In this document: piece by piece, positions 50,601 through 62,149 of the stretch
Position numbering within the stretch: the stretch's first letter is position 1
How the letters are laid out: the number at the start of each line of letters is the position of its first letter
Origin: Himantopus leucocephalus
Lineage: Eukaryota; Chordata; Aves; Charadriiformes; Recurvirostridae
Direction of reading: 5' to 3'
Length of the DNA stretch: 64,000 nucleotides
NCBI GenBank assembly: GCA_003993805.1
Contig: RSEF01000012.1
Location: 3,012,575 to 3,076,574, forward strand
Translations under genes and position numbers: made by a program
The notes under the pieces: generated by a model
Told to the model about the DNA's origin: nothing
What the model saw: the letters and a program-made list of their open reading frames with translations, nothing else
Databases searched by the model: none

Positions 50601-53600
50601 ACTACTTTGCAATCTTGAGTTAGAATGTATTACACAGGACAATTTAGTATATCAGAATTATTCTCGATCATCTCCCTCTCAGAAATCACAGGGCATGCTA
50701 TTTCAGTAGACTCCACATGATGTCCTAAGCCCCTTACTCGGAAGAAGAAGCAGCAGTGTTTTCATTTGTTCATAAGGTTAGGGAAAAGAGAAGAAAAAAA
50801 GGAAAAAAAAAAAAGAAAAAAAAAGAAAAAGAGACATTTCCTTACTCGTTCATATTCATCCTTGGCTTTACTAAGCATTTCCAGGATGTCAATGGGCCTG
50901 TTTTCATTGCAGCCATTGGTTCTGCTGGGACTTTTTCGGCCCTGGGAAACTTGCTGTGATCTCTGAGCTTCTTGTTCTACCACTCTATAACAGGAAAGGA
51001 GAAACAGGATTTTAAAATTTTATCTGGAGTTAACATCTTGCAAAAAGCAGCAAAGAAAAATGTACTCCCAGCACATTAACACATTTTGTTCTGCCTGTAT
51101 AAAAACCTAACACATAGTTGACCAAAGTTACACAAGTTTTCATGTGCTACAAGGTTTATACAAGTCAAATTGTCAAAGGGTCTGTAGAATTTATCTCCAA
51201 TCCAGACAGCCCTGGTCTGTCTCTCACAAAGTTCGCCTACAGTAAACACTACTTCTGTAAAACTGTCATATTTAGACATTTTTAAATTAAAATAAGTTGT
51301 CATTCAAGCATGTTATACAAAGAACACATGTACTGTACCATAGACTGAGTAAAACTTTTTTTATTCTTTACTTCCTAACATTCATTTTTTTCCATATTTA
51401 ACCAAATCAAGCTATGTTATTCAACGAAATCAATTACAGAACAGTTTTAATTTAGGATGAGGCCTACCATTACACAACACAAGACACGGGGAAAGAAGAG
51501 CGCTGGCTCACATCACATGTCTCTGGAGTCGGTCTGCAAGGAGGCTTAGAGCAAGTTACCCCTCACTCCCCCACTTAAGGCTCTGGAAAGAAGGGCAAAC
51601 CATTTTCTTCTCTAACTGCCCTGTAGTCATTCCACTTAGAGCGTGTCTTTTCCTCTGGCCTTTGGTGCCTACAGTTCCTTCACCACTTCTACTCCACCCC
51701 TACCTGCCTCAAGTATCAAAAAATTTCACTTCAAAAGACAGTTAAGATATGGAAGAAGATGATGTGTACCTGGTACATTTCATTAATAAAAGTAAAGGCA
51801 GCATATATTTCTACTCCTAATCCATACGCAGTTCACAAGATATACATGGCTGTGCAATGCGCTAAAGCTTATCCTCTTGAAATAAACACACACTAGCCTG
51901 TAATCCCTTCTTTTTTAAGCCTGCATTAATCAAATATGTTAAGAAAAAACAAGCGCTGTAAACAGGGCAGAGCTCTGGAGCTGGCATGTCCCTTGAGAAC
52001 TCTCATGCTGTGGAACTGATGGCTGGTGGGGGAGCCAAGAGGTGCCATCATAACAATCACAGAAAGTATCAATCATTCCAGCCTCCAGTTCCTTTGGGTC
52101 AGTTAGGATTCAGGAGTAACTCTAGATTGTGTAGACTGTAGAGTAACTAGATATTTACGTGCACCTCTATGTTGCTATTTCTGAGGAAAAAAAGAATAGT
52201 TCAAGTCTTGGAAGTTTCTTCCCAGTTTTCTAGCAACCACATCTCTCTACTTTGCTAGAGTTTAGCTGTGTTTATTTGAGGAAGGGTTAGACTTGGCTTT
52301 TAAGAATTCAATGCTGCTTTCAAAACTACTTTGAAAATTTTTAATCATCCAAGCTGCTTATTTAACCAGGTTCTCACCTTTCTCTGTAAGCAAGCATTCC
52401 CTGCAAATGTAACTCGGAATAGGGAGGCCAATCTACACTCTGACAATTTTTAAGACCTTCAGCATGTGCTCATTTGGATGAAGCAGCTCAATACTGTGCA
52501 AATGTTTCTATGGTGACATCCTGAGAGAACATTTTGTTCTAGCAGCCCACGTGGTCATACAGTCCTGACTTCGGACTTATCTAAACTCAGCTCTGAAACC
52601 GGGGATGAGAAAGGGCAAGGTAAAAGAACCAAAATACTTTGCTGAGATTTTAAGCATCAGTGTAATTGCATCAGAAAAAAAAATACTTCAGTTAAAGGGA
52701 AAATTCTGGACAGCTGAAGTCATGCATATGCTGCCTGATAGGTGAAGCAAAGGCTTCAGTCCTGAGACCCTCCTTCTGCTCTTAACTAGGTAGTACAGAA
52801 GGTTTCAACAAAACATCTTCCCATTAAAATAGTACTAATTGGTCTCATAGCAAAACATCTTCAAGGAGTGCATCCATTTCACAGAAATGTTTTTCAGAAA
52901 TCTTTGTGAAACATTTCATAATATTTTTTCTATTGTCCTATCGTTCATTATGAAGTATTTGTTGCTTTTTTGAACTGTGGGTTTTTTTTTTAAGAATAAC
53001 AAATTATCGTCTCATGTAGATAATTGTCTAATAGCTCTTCCTCTGTCTTCTGTCTTGTGCAGGTTACATTCAGATGGTGCTGATGGGGTAACTGTGAAAC
53101 TGCCTACTCCCGAAACTCTCTGAGGTACTCTCCCATTTCTCGCTTGCTGCCTGTATCTCAGAAGCCAGTTTGGGTCTGACTGTTGAAACAGGGTAAAACA
53201 AGCCTATAGACTAACCTAAATATAAAAAATCCTATAAAATTTACATGTCAGAATGCAATAGTTTCACAAAGATTTGAAAAACCCTAGTTTTTGTCTTACT
53301 TCTAGGAAGCTCATCCCTCATAAACAATCATCTTGACCCAAATTAATTCCTTCTAAAGTTAGAAGTCTGATGACTCCCATAAGTTTTTAATTTCAGAAAA
53401 TTCTAGAATTCTTAAAAAAAAGCCACCAAAAAAAGTTCTGTAAATCGAATATCTTTGCTGTGAAAAAAACCCAAACAACTAATGCAAATCTGTACAGTGA
53501 GCATGCTCTGTGTGCAATCCAGGATTAAATCTTTTTTAAGCAAGGCCTGCTGTTCCTTTCCATTATATCAGCGGAAGAGGCACACATTCCTTCGGGGACA

Positions 53601-56600
53601 CAGTAGCTGCTGTGACAGTTTGCTTAAGAATATCTGCAGTTATAGCATTGAAAATATACCTGGCACAACCTCACAGAAGAGAGGGTGGGGAGCAGGGGGA
53701 GAGAGAGAATGTGAGAGGTGAAGTCCATGACTACAAAGCCCACGAACACTAATTTACTTTTCTTTTAAGAGATAAGCCACCAAAATATAAATGGATGGTC
53801 TGCAATCTTTTTAACTCAGTCTGGCACAATAAGGTCAAGTCAAACAGCAGGAAAGAAGTGCAAATCTCCTTGAAACCTTTTATGGTTATGTTTCTGAAGC
53901 TCTGAGGTACTACAAAGGCAGTACTCTTTCCTATCAGTGACACAAAAAACCCCACCTAAACGAAAGGGTGCCAATACAAATTTGCACCCAAGGCAAAGAC
54001 AAAAACTGTGGAACAATATTAATACTCTTAGAAGACAACATAAATATTTATTTCAAAAATATACTGATCTAAGCCTGATGGAGCCTGATACCATGCACTG
54101 AAATGCAGTTTTCCTTCTGATTTAAGATTTAATCTAATTTATTTTTTAAATTAAAAAGTATATTTTAAGTTTTCTTAAACACATCTTTCGTCCCAGGATG
54201 AAATAATTTCTGCAGTTTCAGCCTCCTTGTAGAGAAGCACACAGAAGTATCAGCACTTTTACCTTTCTTCTGACTGCCTTCTACACATTTTGGGGGAGAT
54301 AAAGCTTGATGTTTGTGGAAATGGATGTCGGCATAATAGTACCAATCCACTTTTCATCAAGTCTAACAAAAGCCTCAGAAGTGCAGCTTTTCCATCCTAC
54401 AGTAATGTGCAACTAGAATGCCTTCATTTCATTTTCCCTAGTATGAATCTTTAGATACTCAGAAGCTATAAGGCATGTAGTACCAAATGAAGTGTGATTT
54501 CATTCTACAGTGCTTTAGCAACAAGTAAAAGTAAATACACTTGCAGTAAATACCTTTCTCAGCAGAAAAATGTCTTCTGCAAATACTTGTTACCCCCAAA
54601 CCAATACACAGTTTTAAAGAAAAAAAAGAACTAGAAGTATTCAGACATTCCATAATCTAATAATGAAGAAAGGTGTTATGAAAAAAAGCACTCAAATAAT
54701 GAAACCTAGCACTACTTAGGCTAGCGAAGACCACTTATACCTTTTTTTAACAAGTTAATGGCATTAAAGTCTAAAAGTCATGCTAAAGTGAGCTCCTAGC
54801 CAGCTCAGCAAAATTTAACTGTCTGTATTCTGTCAATATCCAATCAATAAATCTTTGTGTACACATTCAATTTCTCTGGTTTCACTTGCATAAGTCTGAA
54901 GTGACAAAACTCAATACATGTTTCTCAAAGTCTGCTTGATGCATTAACTCTAATTTCAGTTTCAAAGATACTTTTAATCCACAATCATTCCAACACCTAC
55001 TGTAACAAATTCCAACATTAAAAAAAAAAAATTCAGCTTTTTGACCTTCCAAAATAATTTGTAGTCTCAGAAACTTCCTAGGGTGCCAAGATGCTACAAT
55101 TACAAGTGCGAGTATCTGCACCATAAACAGGGGTGGAGCAATAATGCCAACTTCGGCACTTCTGCCTCTCTGTGTTAATAAAGCTGCATTACAGGCATCA
55201 GGGACCCAAGAAAAGGCAGGCTACAGTAGTTTACAAGCAGATGACAATAAAGCTTAGATTGTTCCCATACTGACTTTAAACCAACCTACAGCTATTTCCA
55301 GAATATTACAGGATCCAGCAAAAAGGCTAGACATGCTTTATGGACTGCTGAGCCATGGCTAGACTGGTCTGTTACCTGATTACACTTAGAAAGATCCCTG
55401 AAGTATCTATAGCCCATGATTTGTGCTACAGTGACTAGACGAGTTTCGTACCAAATGAACTCAAGTTTTGTTATGTGACACTGAGATCTGCAGTGTAGCT
55501 GTGCATGACAGAATAAGAATATGGTAGAGTTTGAAGGGCTCAGCTCTCTCCCCCACTGCAGACACTAATCATGGTTTCAAAATAAAAGGTGCGTCAAAAA
55601 ATACCTTTCCCCTTCTGATGCTCTGTTTATAAAGTGGAGAGGCAATAGACATTTTATTAGTTTGGGAACAATTTCCAACAGTCACTTTCACACAATTGTT
55701 TTCCATTAATCCTTATAATTAATCCTTACATTTGGACAAGCCAAATAACAGCAAAAAGTCCAACACAGCCGGGGAAAAAAAGAAAAAAGTGGGAAATGGG
55801 AACTGTGTAGGGTTATCAGGATGAGAGCAAAGAAAAATAAGAATTTAGAAAGACACCTTGATATCAAAGTCTGTCATTTGTGTTGTCTTACATTGACTTT
55901 GTGGGGAAAAGTCAAAATAACCCGAAGCAAAAATCCCAGAAAAAGAAATCAAAATTCAACTAAAATGTCTACACTACGACTATTTTCCATATAATTAAGT
56001 TCTGCCAGTCTTCAAGATATCCTGACTTGCAAGACATGACATGCTGATTAAGGCGTGCAATAGAAAAGAAAGTTCAGGAAAGTAGAGTGTGATGAAGAAA
56101 AGCAAAGCAGAGAACAAGGGATGAGAAGATATGCTGTGCAGTATATCTGCATTTTGCAGTTTCGCGTGTTTGCTAGTGTAACTGCCCTGTCAACACACTT
56201 CAAGCTCCTTCCTTTCGTAAGAACATTGAAGGTTTGCTTAAGTTCATTCTCATTCTTTTCTATTAGTAAAAAGTCTTGGCTTAATCTGCAAGGGACCTCA
56301 CCTGAAGGAACAAAAGGTTCAAGAACACCCTCCAACCACAACATGTTTTAAAGACCTTACGCCACATTGCCAACTCAACCAGTTCCAGCCTTCTTTGACC
56401 TCTGTTGTTCACACAAACTTCTGTACTCTACTCTGAAGCCCTCCTCAGCTGTGGCAGTGCAACCATCTACAGTACAGACAGGCTAACTGCACTGCTATAG
56501 CGATAGCAGCTGAAACAAACTAACAAAACCATGTTATTGCAAACATAGTCTGTCTTTTAAGATTTCTTTAAATTGGGATCACTTTCACAAGTTCTGCTGC

Positions 56601-57359
56601 TGCATGACATCTCTAGGAGCCCTTGGAACTACAAAACAAAAGCAAGTGACATGGCAGCTTTACAAACCAACTTTATCTCCAAAGGGGGGGAAAAAGGAAA
56701 GACAGAAAAAAAAATAAAAATCAAACAATCCAGAAATTAGCAGCAGCAAGTTCCTATTATTTCATAGTTTTGCCTGCTCTCTAACATCACTTCAATTCTA
56801 TAAGATTCCACCTACTTCTCCCACTATTCTCCATTCGCTTCACTTTAGTCAGGAATAATAACTAAGCCTTAAAAAAAAAAAAAACAACCCCACAAACCCA
56901 AACAAAAAAACAGCCCACCACCAAAAAAACCCCACAAAACCAACTAAAAAACATGGCCATCATTTATTTAATTACACTTTCTGCATCAGTGGATCTTTTG
57001 CCAGCATCCCTATACAAAACAAAATATAAAATAAACAGTGTTTGCATGTGCTTTCTTTGGAGAATGCCAACTAATACTTCAACTGATTTTTTTACCGCTT
57101 AACTAAAAATTTTAATTTTTTTTTTTTTAAAAAACAAAACCAACATTTTGATTACTAAAAAAACTGGTACCAGCAAGAATGTTGTATCTTTCTATTTAAG
57201 GAGAGTGAGAAAAAACCCAAACACATTTAATAGGTTCATTTTTTTTTTCTGTATTGCATAAAAGAATTACAGAATAAGACCACAGTACTTACTTAGCCAT
57301 GAGTTTTGCTATTCGATGACAGTCATTCTTGTCGTAAAACCAGATACTGTAAATTGACA
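35607..57359 (-). CDS. DCP1A: mRNA-decapping enzyme 1A, C-terminal seven coding exons (5' exons off the right edge)
   Basis: DCP1A is the DCP2 cofactor that promotes mRNA cap removal in cytoplasmic P-bodies. Seven exons join in frame: 57293-57359, 50846-50984, 46428-46547, 41763-42518, 39427-39492, 37301-37519 and 35607-35687 with the TAA stop. Together they give about 481 residues, matching human DCP1A from about residue 103 to its end at 582. The first exon encodes the end of the EVH1 domain (SIYSIWFYDKNDCHRIAKLM, with the Trp near human 108). The long middle is low-complexity Gln/Ser/Pro linker with two conserved short motifs: HLTLEELFGTS, and VDLLQKLRLTPQHDQ in the large exon. The last two exons encode the trimerisation helix region (SQLQEALIHLIK, then HEVYLQVLTK). 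About 100 N-terminal residues are missing. The paralogue DCP1B is less likely, given the match to the DCP1A-specific C terminus and the TKT neighbour. Confidence 0.96.
35688..37300 (-). other. DCP1A: DCP1A last intron
   Basis: No supported feature. Its first codons read on from the weak donor for 20 residues before a stop at 37238-37240. Confidence 0.85.
37301..37519 (-). CDS. DCP1A: DCP1A penultimate exon (start of trimerisation domain)
   Basis: 219 nt (73 codons), VAPPQFVTTTTTVTPSILLS through LSRSQLQEALIHLIK. The end matches human SKSQLQDTLIHLIK, the first part of the C-terminal trimerisation region. The acceptor is TTACAG|. The donor AAG|GTCCTG is weak beyond the invariant GT. Confidence 0.94.
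37520..39426 (-). other. DCP1A: DCP1A intron
   Basis: AT-rich unique sequence; no repeat family or gene recognised. Confidence 0.85.
39427..39492 (-). CDS. DCP1A: DCP1A small exon
   Basis: 66 nt (22 codons), TVQQNKESEVFPQQKTLSKA and SQ, matching the human QQNQDPEVF segment. The acceptor is CTTAG| and the donor CAA|GTAAGT, both phase 0. Confidence 0.9.
39493..41762 (-). other. DCP1A: DCP1A intron
   Basis: Contains an 87-codon plus-strand open frame at 40304-40567 without recognisable family or splice context. Nothing else seen. Confidence 0.85.
41763..42518 (-). CDS. DCP1A: DCP1A large central exon
   Basis: 756 nt (252 codons). It begins SRQKHLTLEELFGTSVPKEQ, a conserved DCP1 motif, and runs through a disordered Ser/Thr/Pro/Gln-rich linker. 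It then has SVDLLQKLRLTPQHDQMQQQ and a GQLATPESF block, ending ISPLQ at the donor CAG|GTATTC. The acceptor is ATTTCAG|. It aligns colinearly with the human linker although much of it has drifted. Confidence 0.95.
43088..43137. repeat. (TG/TA)n microsatellite, interrupted
   Basis: GTATGTATATATAT, a 13-base interruption, then GTGTGTGTATATATACACACAC, in a DCP1A intron. The second half is self-complementary. Confidence 0.85.
45605..45655. repeat. (TA)n/(GA)n microsatellite between 14-base direct repeats
   Basis: ATATATATATA, TGTGTATATATATACATA and GAGAGAG tracts. The direct repeat TTCCTGTGGTTCAA lies at 45592-45605 and 45656-45669. Confidence 0.85.
46428..46547 (-). CDS. DCP1A: DCP1A linker exon
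   Basis: 120 nt (40 codons), NQISDLSIISSSGMQQNANP through QVQDP. It is weakly conserved and Ser/Gln/Pro rich, as in the family. The acceptor is TTCTGG...CCCAG|AATCAG in the sense strand, the donor is CCG|GTATGT, and both ends are phase 0. Confidence 0.9.
46548..50845 (-). other. DCP1A: DCP1A intron
   Basis: Begins in the sense direction with the long U-rich tract at 50781-50834. Otherwise no supported feature. A 152-codon plus-strand frame at 49026-49484 is judged to be chance. Confidence 0.85.
50781..50834 (+). repeat. Polypurine A/G tract
   Basis: Long A runs broken by single G residues. In the DCP1A transcript this is an almost pure U/C tract beginning about 11 nt downstream of the exon donor at 50845. 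Confidence 0.9.
50846..50984 (-). CDS. DCP1A: DCP1A exon with the PIDILEML motif
   Basis: 139 nt, beginning VVEQEAQRSQQ and ending RPIDILEMLSKAKDEYER. It closely matches human DCP1A just after the EVH1 domain. The donor CGA|GTAAGG is followed by a long U-rich tract in the transcript. Confidence 0.95.
50985..57292 (-). other. DCP1A: DCP1A intron
   Basis: About 6.3 kb. It holds the A/C-rich tract at 56871-56952. No exon or repeat family recognised. Confidence 0.82.
56871..56952 (+). repeat. A/C-rich low-complexity tract
   Basis: A14 followed by ACAACCCCACAAACCCAAAC-type sequence. In the DCP1A sense strand it is T-rich with GGG and GGGG runs, about 340-420 nt downstream of the exon at 57293-57359. 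Confidence 0.8.
57293..57359 (-). CDS. DCP1A: DCP1A exon encoding the end of the EVH1 domain
   Basis: 67 nt, SIYSIWFYDKNDCHRIAKLM plus A, split codons at both ends. The acceptor is TTCAAG| and the donor GCTAA|GTAAGT. The split codon joins the next exon to give a Lys before VVEQE. Confidence 0.93.
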
Positions 57360-60300
57360 CTTGAAAATAAGAAAAAGGCATGTGTAAGACAAAGGTTAAA
57401 AAAGAAATCAAATCAACAGAAAAAAAAAAGCAGAAAACCAGCAGTCCATTAGATCTGCAATATACGAATTGCCATCAATTTCCATTCAATATTCTGTGTG
57501 CTACTGACTGCTATTTATAATCAGAAGTAGCACATGTGCAAACACAAATACAACTTCAGACAGATTAAATACAAGAACTTCAAAACATTGGTACTGTTTG
57601 TAAATTAAAGTGGCAGGAAAATGAAGTTTTAACTACCAGATTTCTTCTCACTACAGTTGCAACCTCCTGTTTTGAATTACTGACTTTACTATTTAAACTA
57701 GTCTACAGAATATCCTTTTTTTTTTTAAAAAAACCCACTTATTTTTAAATTTTTCCATTTTTGAAGCTCAACAAAAATACTGAAGTTTGAATTACAGTAT
57801 GACGATTCGGTCAGAGGCTCTCTAGAAGGTTCCCTCTCCAAATTCTTTTTGTAAGAGAAGTAATTGTATAGGAAAGAAGCAGTACTAAAGCTTCAATCTT
57901 ACTGTCACATTCATGGAGCAGCTTAAAACTGGATTCCCATTGAACCCTACTCTTCGCAGGTATCAAGGACAAAGCAAGAAGGGCAAAAGGGTTCCAGCTC
58001 AGCAAGACACTAAGCCCCATTCTGGCTTTCAGAATAAGTAAAATTCCACTGAAAATTGGCAGACGTAGAGCCTGACCACCGAGCTGAAAGATACTCCATC
58101 TGAGAGCGAAACTTTGTCAGTAGTACCATGTACTATTTCTTCATCAGCAATCCCACTTCAAAGAAGCCATTTTTACCCACACGCATGCTCATCTCCTCAC
58201 TGTCCCTTCCCACAGTTGCACCAACACAACAAATCTGAAGAACTCTTTTCAGAATTGTATTTAATCCAGCCCACAAAGCAGGTTATTTTAAATTTTGGTT
58301 CACCTATGAAGTTTGTCAATACATGATGTCCAACTACATCAAAGGCAGTTGGACACTATGCATATTACCATTAAAATATTTTCATTTCTGAAAAGACACT
58401 TTTAGCCTTTTAAAAATCATCTTTACATTGCAGTTCATGCCAAAGTTTTTATGAAGTTGAAATCACTAACCAATTATAAAAATATGACTTGAAGTGATGG
58501 AAAAGAATGTGTTTTTTTAAACAGCCTTTTCCAGACAGATGCAGTTTTTTATTTAAAAGTGAAACTCTTTCCTCCCCTCCCCCCACTTTTTTTTTTTCCC
58601 CCCCACCTCAAAACACTCAAATCTCAACCACAGTCCACTCAGAATTATTTCAAGCCATGGCAAAGAGGAACAATTATTTATCAACCTTTTTTTTTCTTCC
58701 TAGATCTGCCAGTTATCCTAGGCTTACTGTGTTGGACCAAACCCCTCAAAAAGTCATGCCCACACCTCTTTTCTATAACAATATCTTAAGACAAACTGAA
58801 TTTCTACTTTGCTTCTTTTTAAAAAATTTTATTAAATAACAACCATATCCATTTGGGTGTTTGTTTCTTCAGAGGTTACAGCTTAAGTAACAGACAACAA
58901 AGCTTTTCAATTCCTAAACAAAGAAATCAATACAGCATAAATTTAAGGAATTTTCTTCTTACAAAAGACATAAGCCAATAAAAAAAGTCATTTCATACAT
59001 GTAGTCAATGCTTATGAAATACTTATTAATATTTACAGTTTAATACAACTGGATTGTCTACTGCATAGAAACCTGAAAATGTTTCCAGTCTGAGCTATTA
59101 CTTTAGTCATGTACCATATTTTAACACTAAAGGAAACTCTTTCCCTTCCCTGACTCCATTATCAGACAAACTGCCAAGAGAAGAAAGCTTCTTCAAAAGC
59201 ATACTTGCTGAAGAAATGAAGATAAGGAACCTATAATGATATCTTAATGGGACAAATGATAAAAGTCACACTCAATTCTGCCAGAAACAGGCCTACACAA
59301 GACCAGAAGTAGATCCAAATCTCAGTATGGTGTACAGAGTATCAGGCTTTTTTCCACTTTGTACTACTGGCAAGCAATCACAGGGAGCCACTGCAAAACA
59401 TTAACAGTATTACAAGGATGTAAAGCAGATTATGAGCAAGTAAACTCGGGCATGAACTCAGATATGGTACAACAGGCTGGAATGTTTCCCTTCTTCTTTT
59501 CAAAAGAGGACTCGTTTGTACTATCAGTTCAGCTCCCATGCCCCAGAAGCGTGTGTGTATGTCCCAACTGCATTACTATATTTGATACACTTCATATATG
59601 CAGGCAACTTTAGCTATGATCATCCTTTAAACATCATTAAAAACCAGAGTTGGTACTTACCAGTTCTTTTCAAATCTGTCATCTTTTTACTACACCCAGC
59701 ATAAACATTAGCTGAATGTTCATACGTCTAATGGCATGTCTTTCTACTGCAATTCTTTTAAGAGTTTCATCCAACAGAAATCACTAAATTAAGTGACTCA
59801 TTCTTCCACCTAGTTCAACACTTTCCATCCAGCTTTTCTCCACTGAATGCTGGGCAGCATCTTTAGCATTCAAGTAGAAGTAGTTTGCAATCATCAGGAG
59901 CAATATCTTTCAGCTGGATTCACACTACATTTTGACACACATGAAGTCACAAATAACCATATCACAGACAAAACAAATTTCATAAAATTAAAGTAAGTCA
60001 TCAGTTATCTTCATCTACATTCTTCTTAGACATCGTCATTTTTATTAAAAACACTGAACCGCAAATATTTATCTAAACACACAACACTCAACTTCTCTCC
60101 AAACTTGACTGGATCAATCATTAAAACTTTACTGAAACTGCCACAGGAGAAGAGAGATTTTTCAGAAAACAAAAGCATTATGGAAGTCTTCCTGCTCAAG
60201 TCTAACAGCTGGATTACACCAAAAGGAAGGTCTTACTCTCTTCTACATTGTGTTCCCATTGCTTCGTGGGGCAGTCAGCAGTTCCAATGCTGCCCAGTTA

Positions 60301-62006
60301 GCAGATGTGGATTAAGAGTGGGGATAGCAAAGCACCACAGTGAGACACAGAGGCCTCACTCTTTGGCAACATAAAATGAAGTTGCATCCCAAAGCTGTAG
60401 TTTCACTTCAATTTTCCATTAACTCATTCTACCCCAATTCACTCCTGTCCCTGACGTCAGCCGGATACATTTTAGTCCAGACCTGTTCCTTAATACTGCT
60501 TGCGCGTCAGCTTCACAAACATGCCATCTAGCACAACAGAGAGGGCAGAAACAAGAAGCTGGGGGCAGCACAAGGCGGCAAAACCATTAAAATGTTCATG
60601 AAACTGTAGCCTGAGAATGCTATGCTGGAAGAAGTGTACACGGGACTTATCAGCACTGCCAGTTTCGGAGATTCCAGATGCTACTCTCCTGCCTTAGGCA
60701 ATTTAGCCATCTGTGCAGATACAGCTTCATGTCATTCAAAAAGATGATCTGTTTCGAAGTTACCTTAACTAGTTGGAAGAGCTGATAGAGGACAGAGAAA
60801 GTTCCAATTTAGATGTTGCTACACAATGAAGCAGAACTCAGAGTGGGGCACAGTTACCTTTCAAACTCTCTTTGGAAAGACTTGTATTTTGACACCCATC
60901 CCATAAGGTAATAATGGAAATCAACACAATCTCACTCCCCTAAAGCAAAGCACATACATGCATCATTTTACACTTCAAATAGAGTTTAAGGTATAATGCA
61001 ATAAGCACATAAAGCAATCTCTCTCAAAGCTCCTATTTCTTCCAGTAGCAAGGTTAGCTGAAATGCCACCTCTCCTCAGTCACTCTGCTCCAATATCTTC
61101 TTCACTGAGATTCCTCATTCACTATTCATTTTTTCCCTCAATTTAAACATTAGCCTGCCACACAGATTTATAAATCATTAGAATTAATTAAAAAAGAGTC
61201 CCTCCCCTTTCTTATTGTTTTGAATATCTAAGGCCATTTCACAAATACAGTTCGCAGCACAATCCCACAAGCAGTTGCATTGGAGTAATTTGGCAGGTGA
61301 CAAACAGCATCTGAGATCAGGAACACTTTAACAAACTGCCATCTGACAAAGCATAGCGTGGAACCAGAGGGATTACTACTTTGCAACACTGAACCAGAGT
61401 GGAAAACCCCTTCCAGTTAGAGTGCTATCTTTCAGGTCAAACAAAATATTTTTAGACCTTCTTAACAGCTTTCAATGGTTCCTCCCCTCCCCCTAGCTTG
61501 CACTGCTGCTTCTGCTATAAAGGTATCAAGAACAGGCTCCTTCCTTATCTCAGACTAAACGACTGGGTTAATGCGCTTGCTGGAGAGCCATTCAGCTTCG
61601 GCAATCACAGAAACGCATTACACTTAATGCATTGCCAGCCAGGAGCAAAGGTGATAACGAGAGACTTTCCTTACCAGTAAAGATGCCCTGTTTTGAAACC
61701 AGTCAGGAGCTCTTTCAAAGAATTTTGGAAGCCATTTGAAATAATGCAACTCATTTTGCTTTTGCTGTTCTGAATACAAGTTTAATGATAATATATCAAG
61801 ACCAGAAGAATGCACTTTGTAACTGAGCTTTACACTTAAATGTATAAACCTCTCCAAAAATCCATTATTTTTGTTTTATTAACTCTTACCCTTGGACAGA
61901 AATAAGAAGTAAGCAAGAAAAAAAAAAACCCAACCAAAAACGCCACAGCAAACAAGGACTATTTATTTTGATACCCAAGTTTTATCCTTAGCATCTGTCT
62001 TTTCAG

Positions 62007-62149
62007 GACCATGGAAATCAACCTGCCTGACCTCCCAAATGAACTAGCTTGGATTAAAAAGCCTTTTAATCAAGACCAACGCCACCGATACAGAGGGAAA
62101 GTTATAAATGAGAAAGGCTTAGAAGAATACTTCTTGCAGACTTTAAGAG
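62007..62149 (+). CDS. Nested gene, first coding exon
   Basis: The exon starts at 62007 after TTTTCAG. The ATG is at 62011 and 46 codons plus one base follow to the donor AGAG|GTAAGATGG. The peptide includes NELAWIKKPFNQDQRHRYRG and EEYFLQTLR. Charged, aromatic and hydrophobic residues are mixed in the manner of real coding sequence, unlike the flanking AT-rich intron. Confidence 0.62.
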
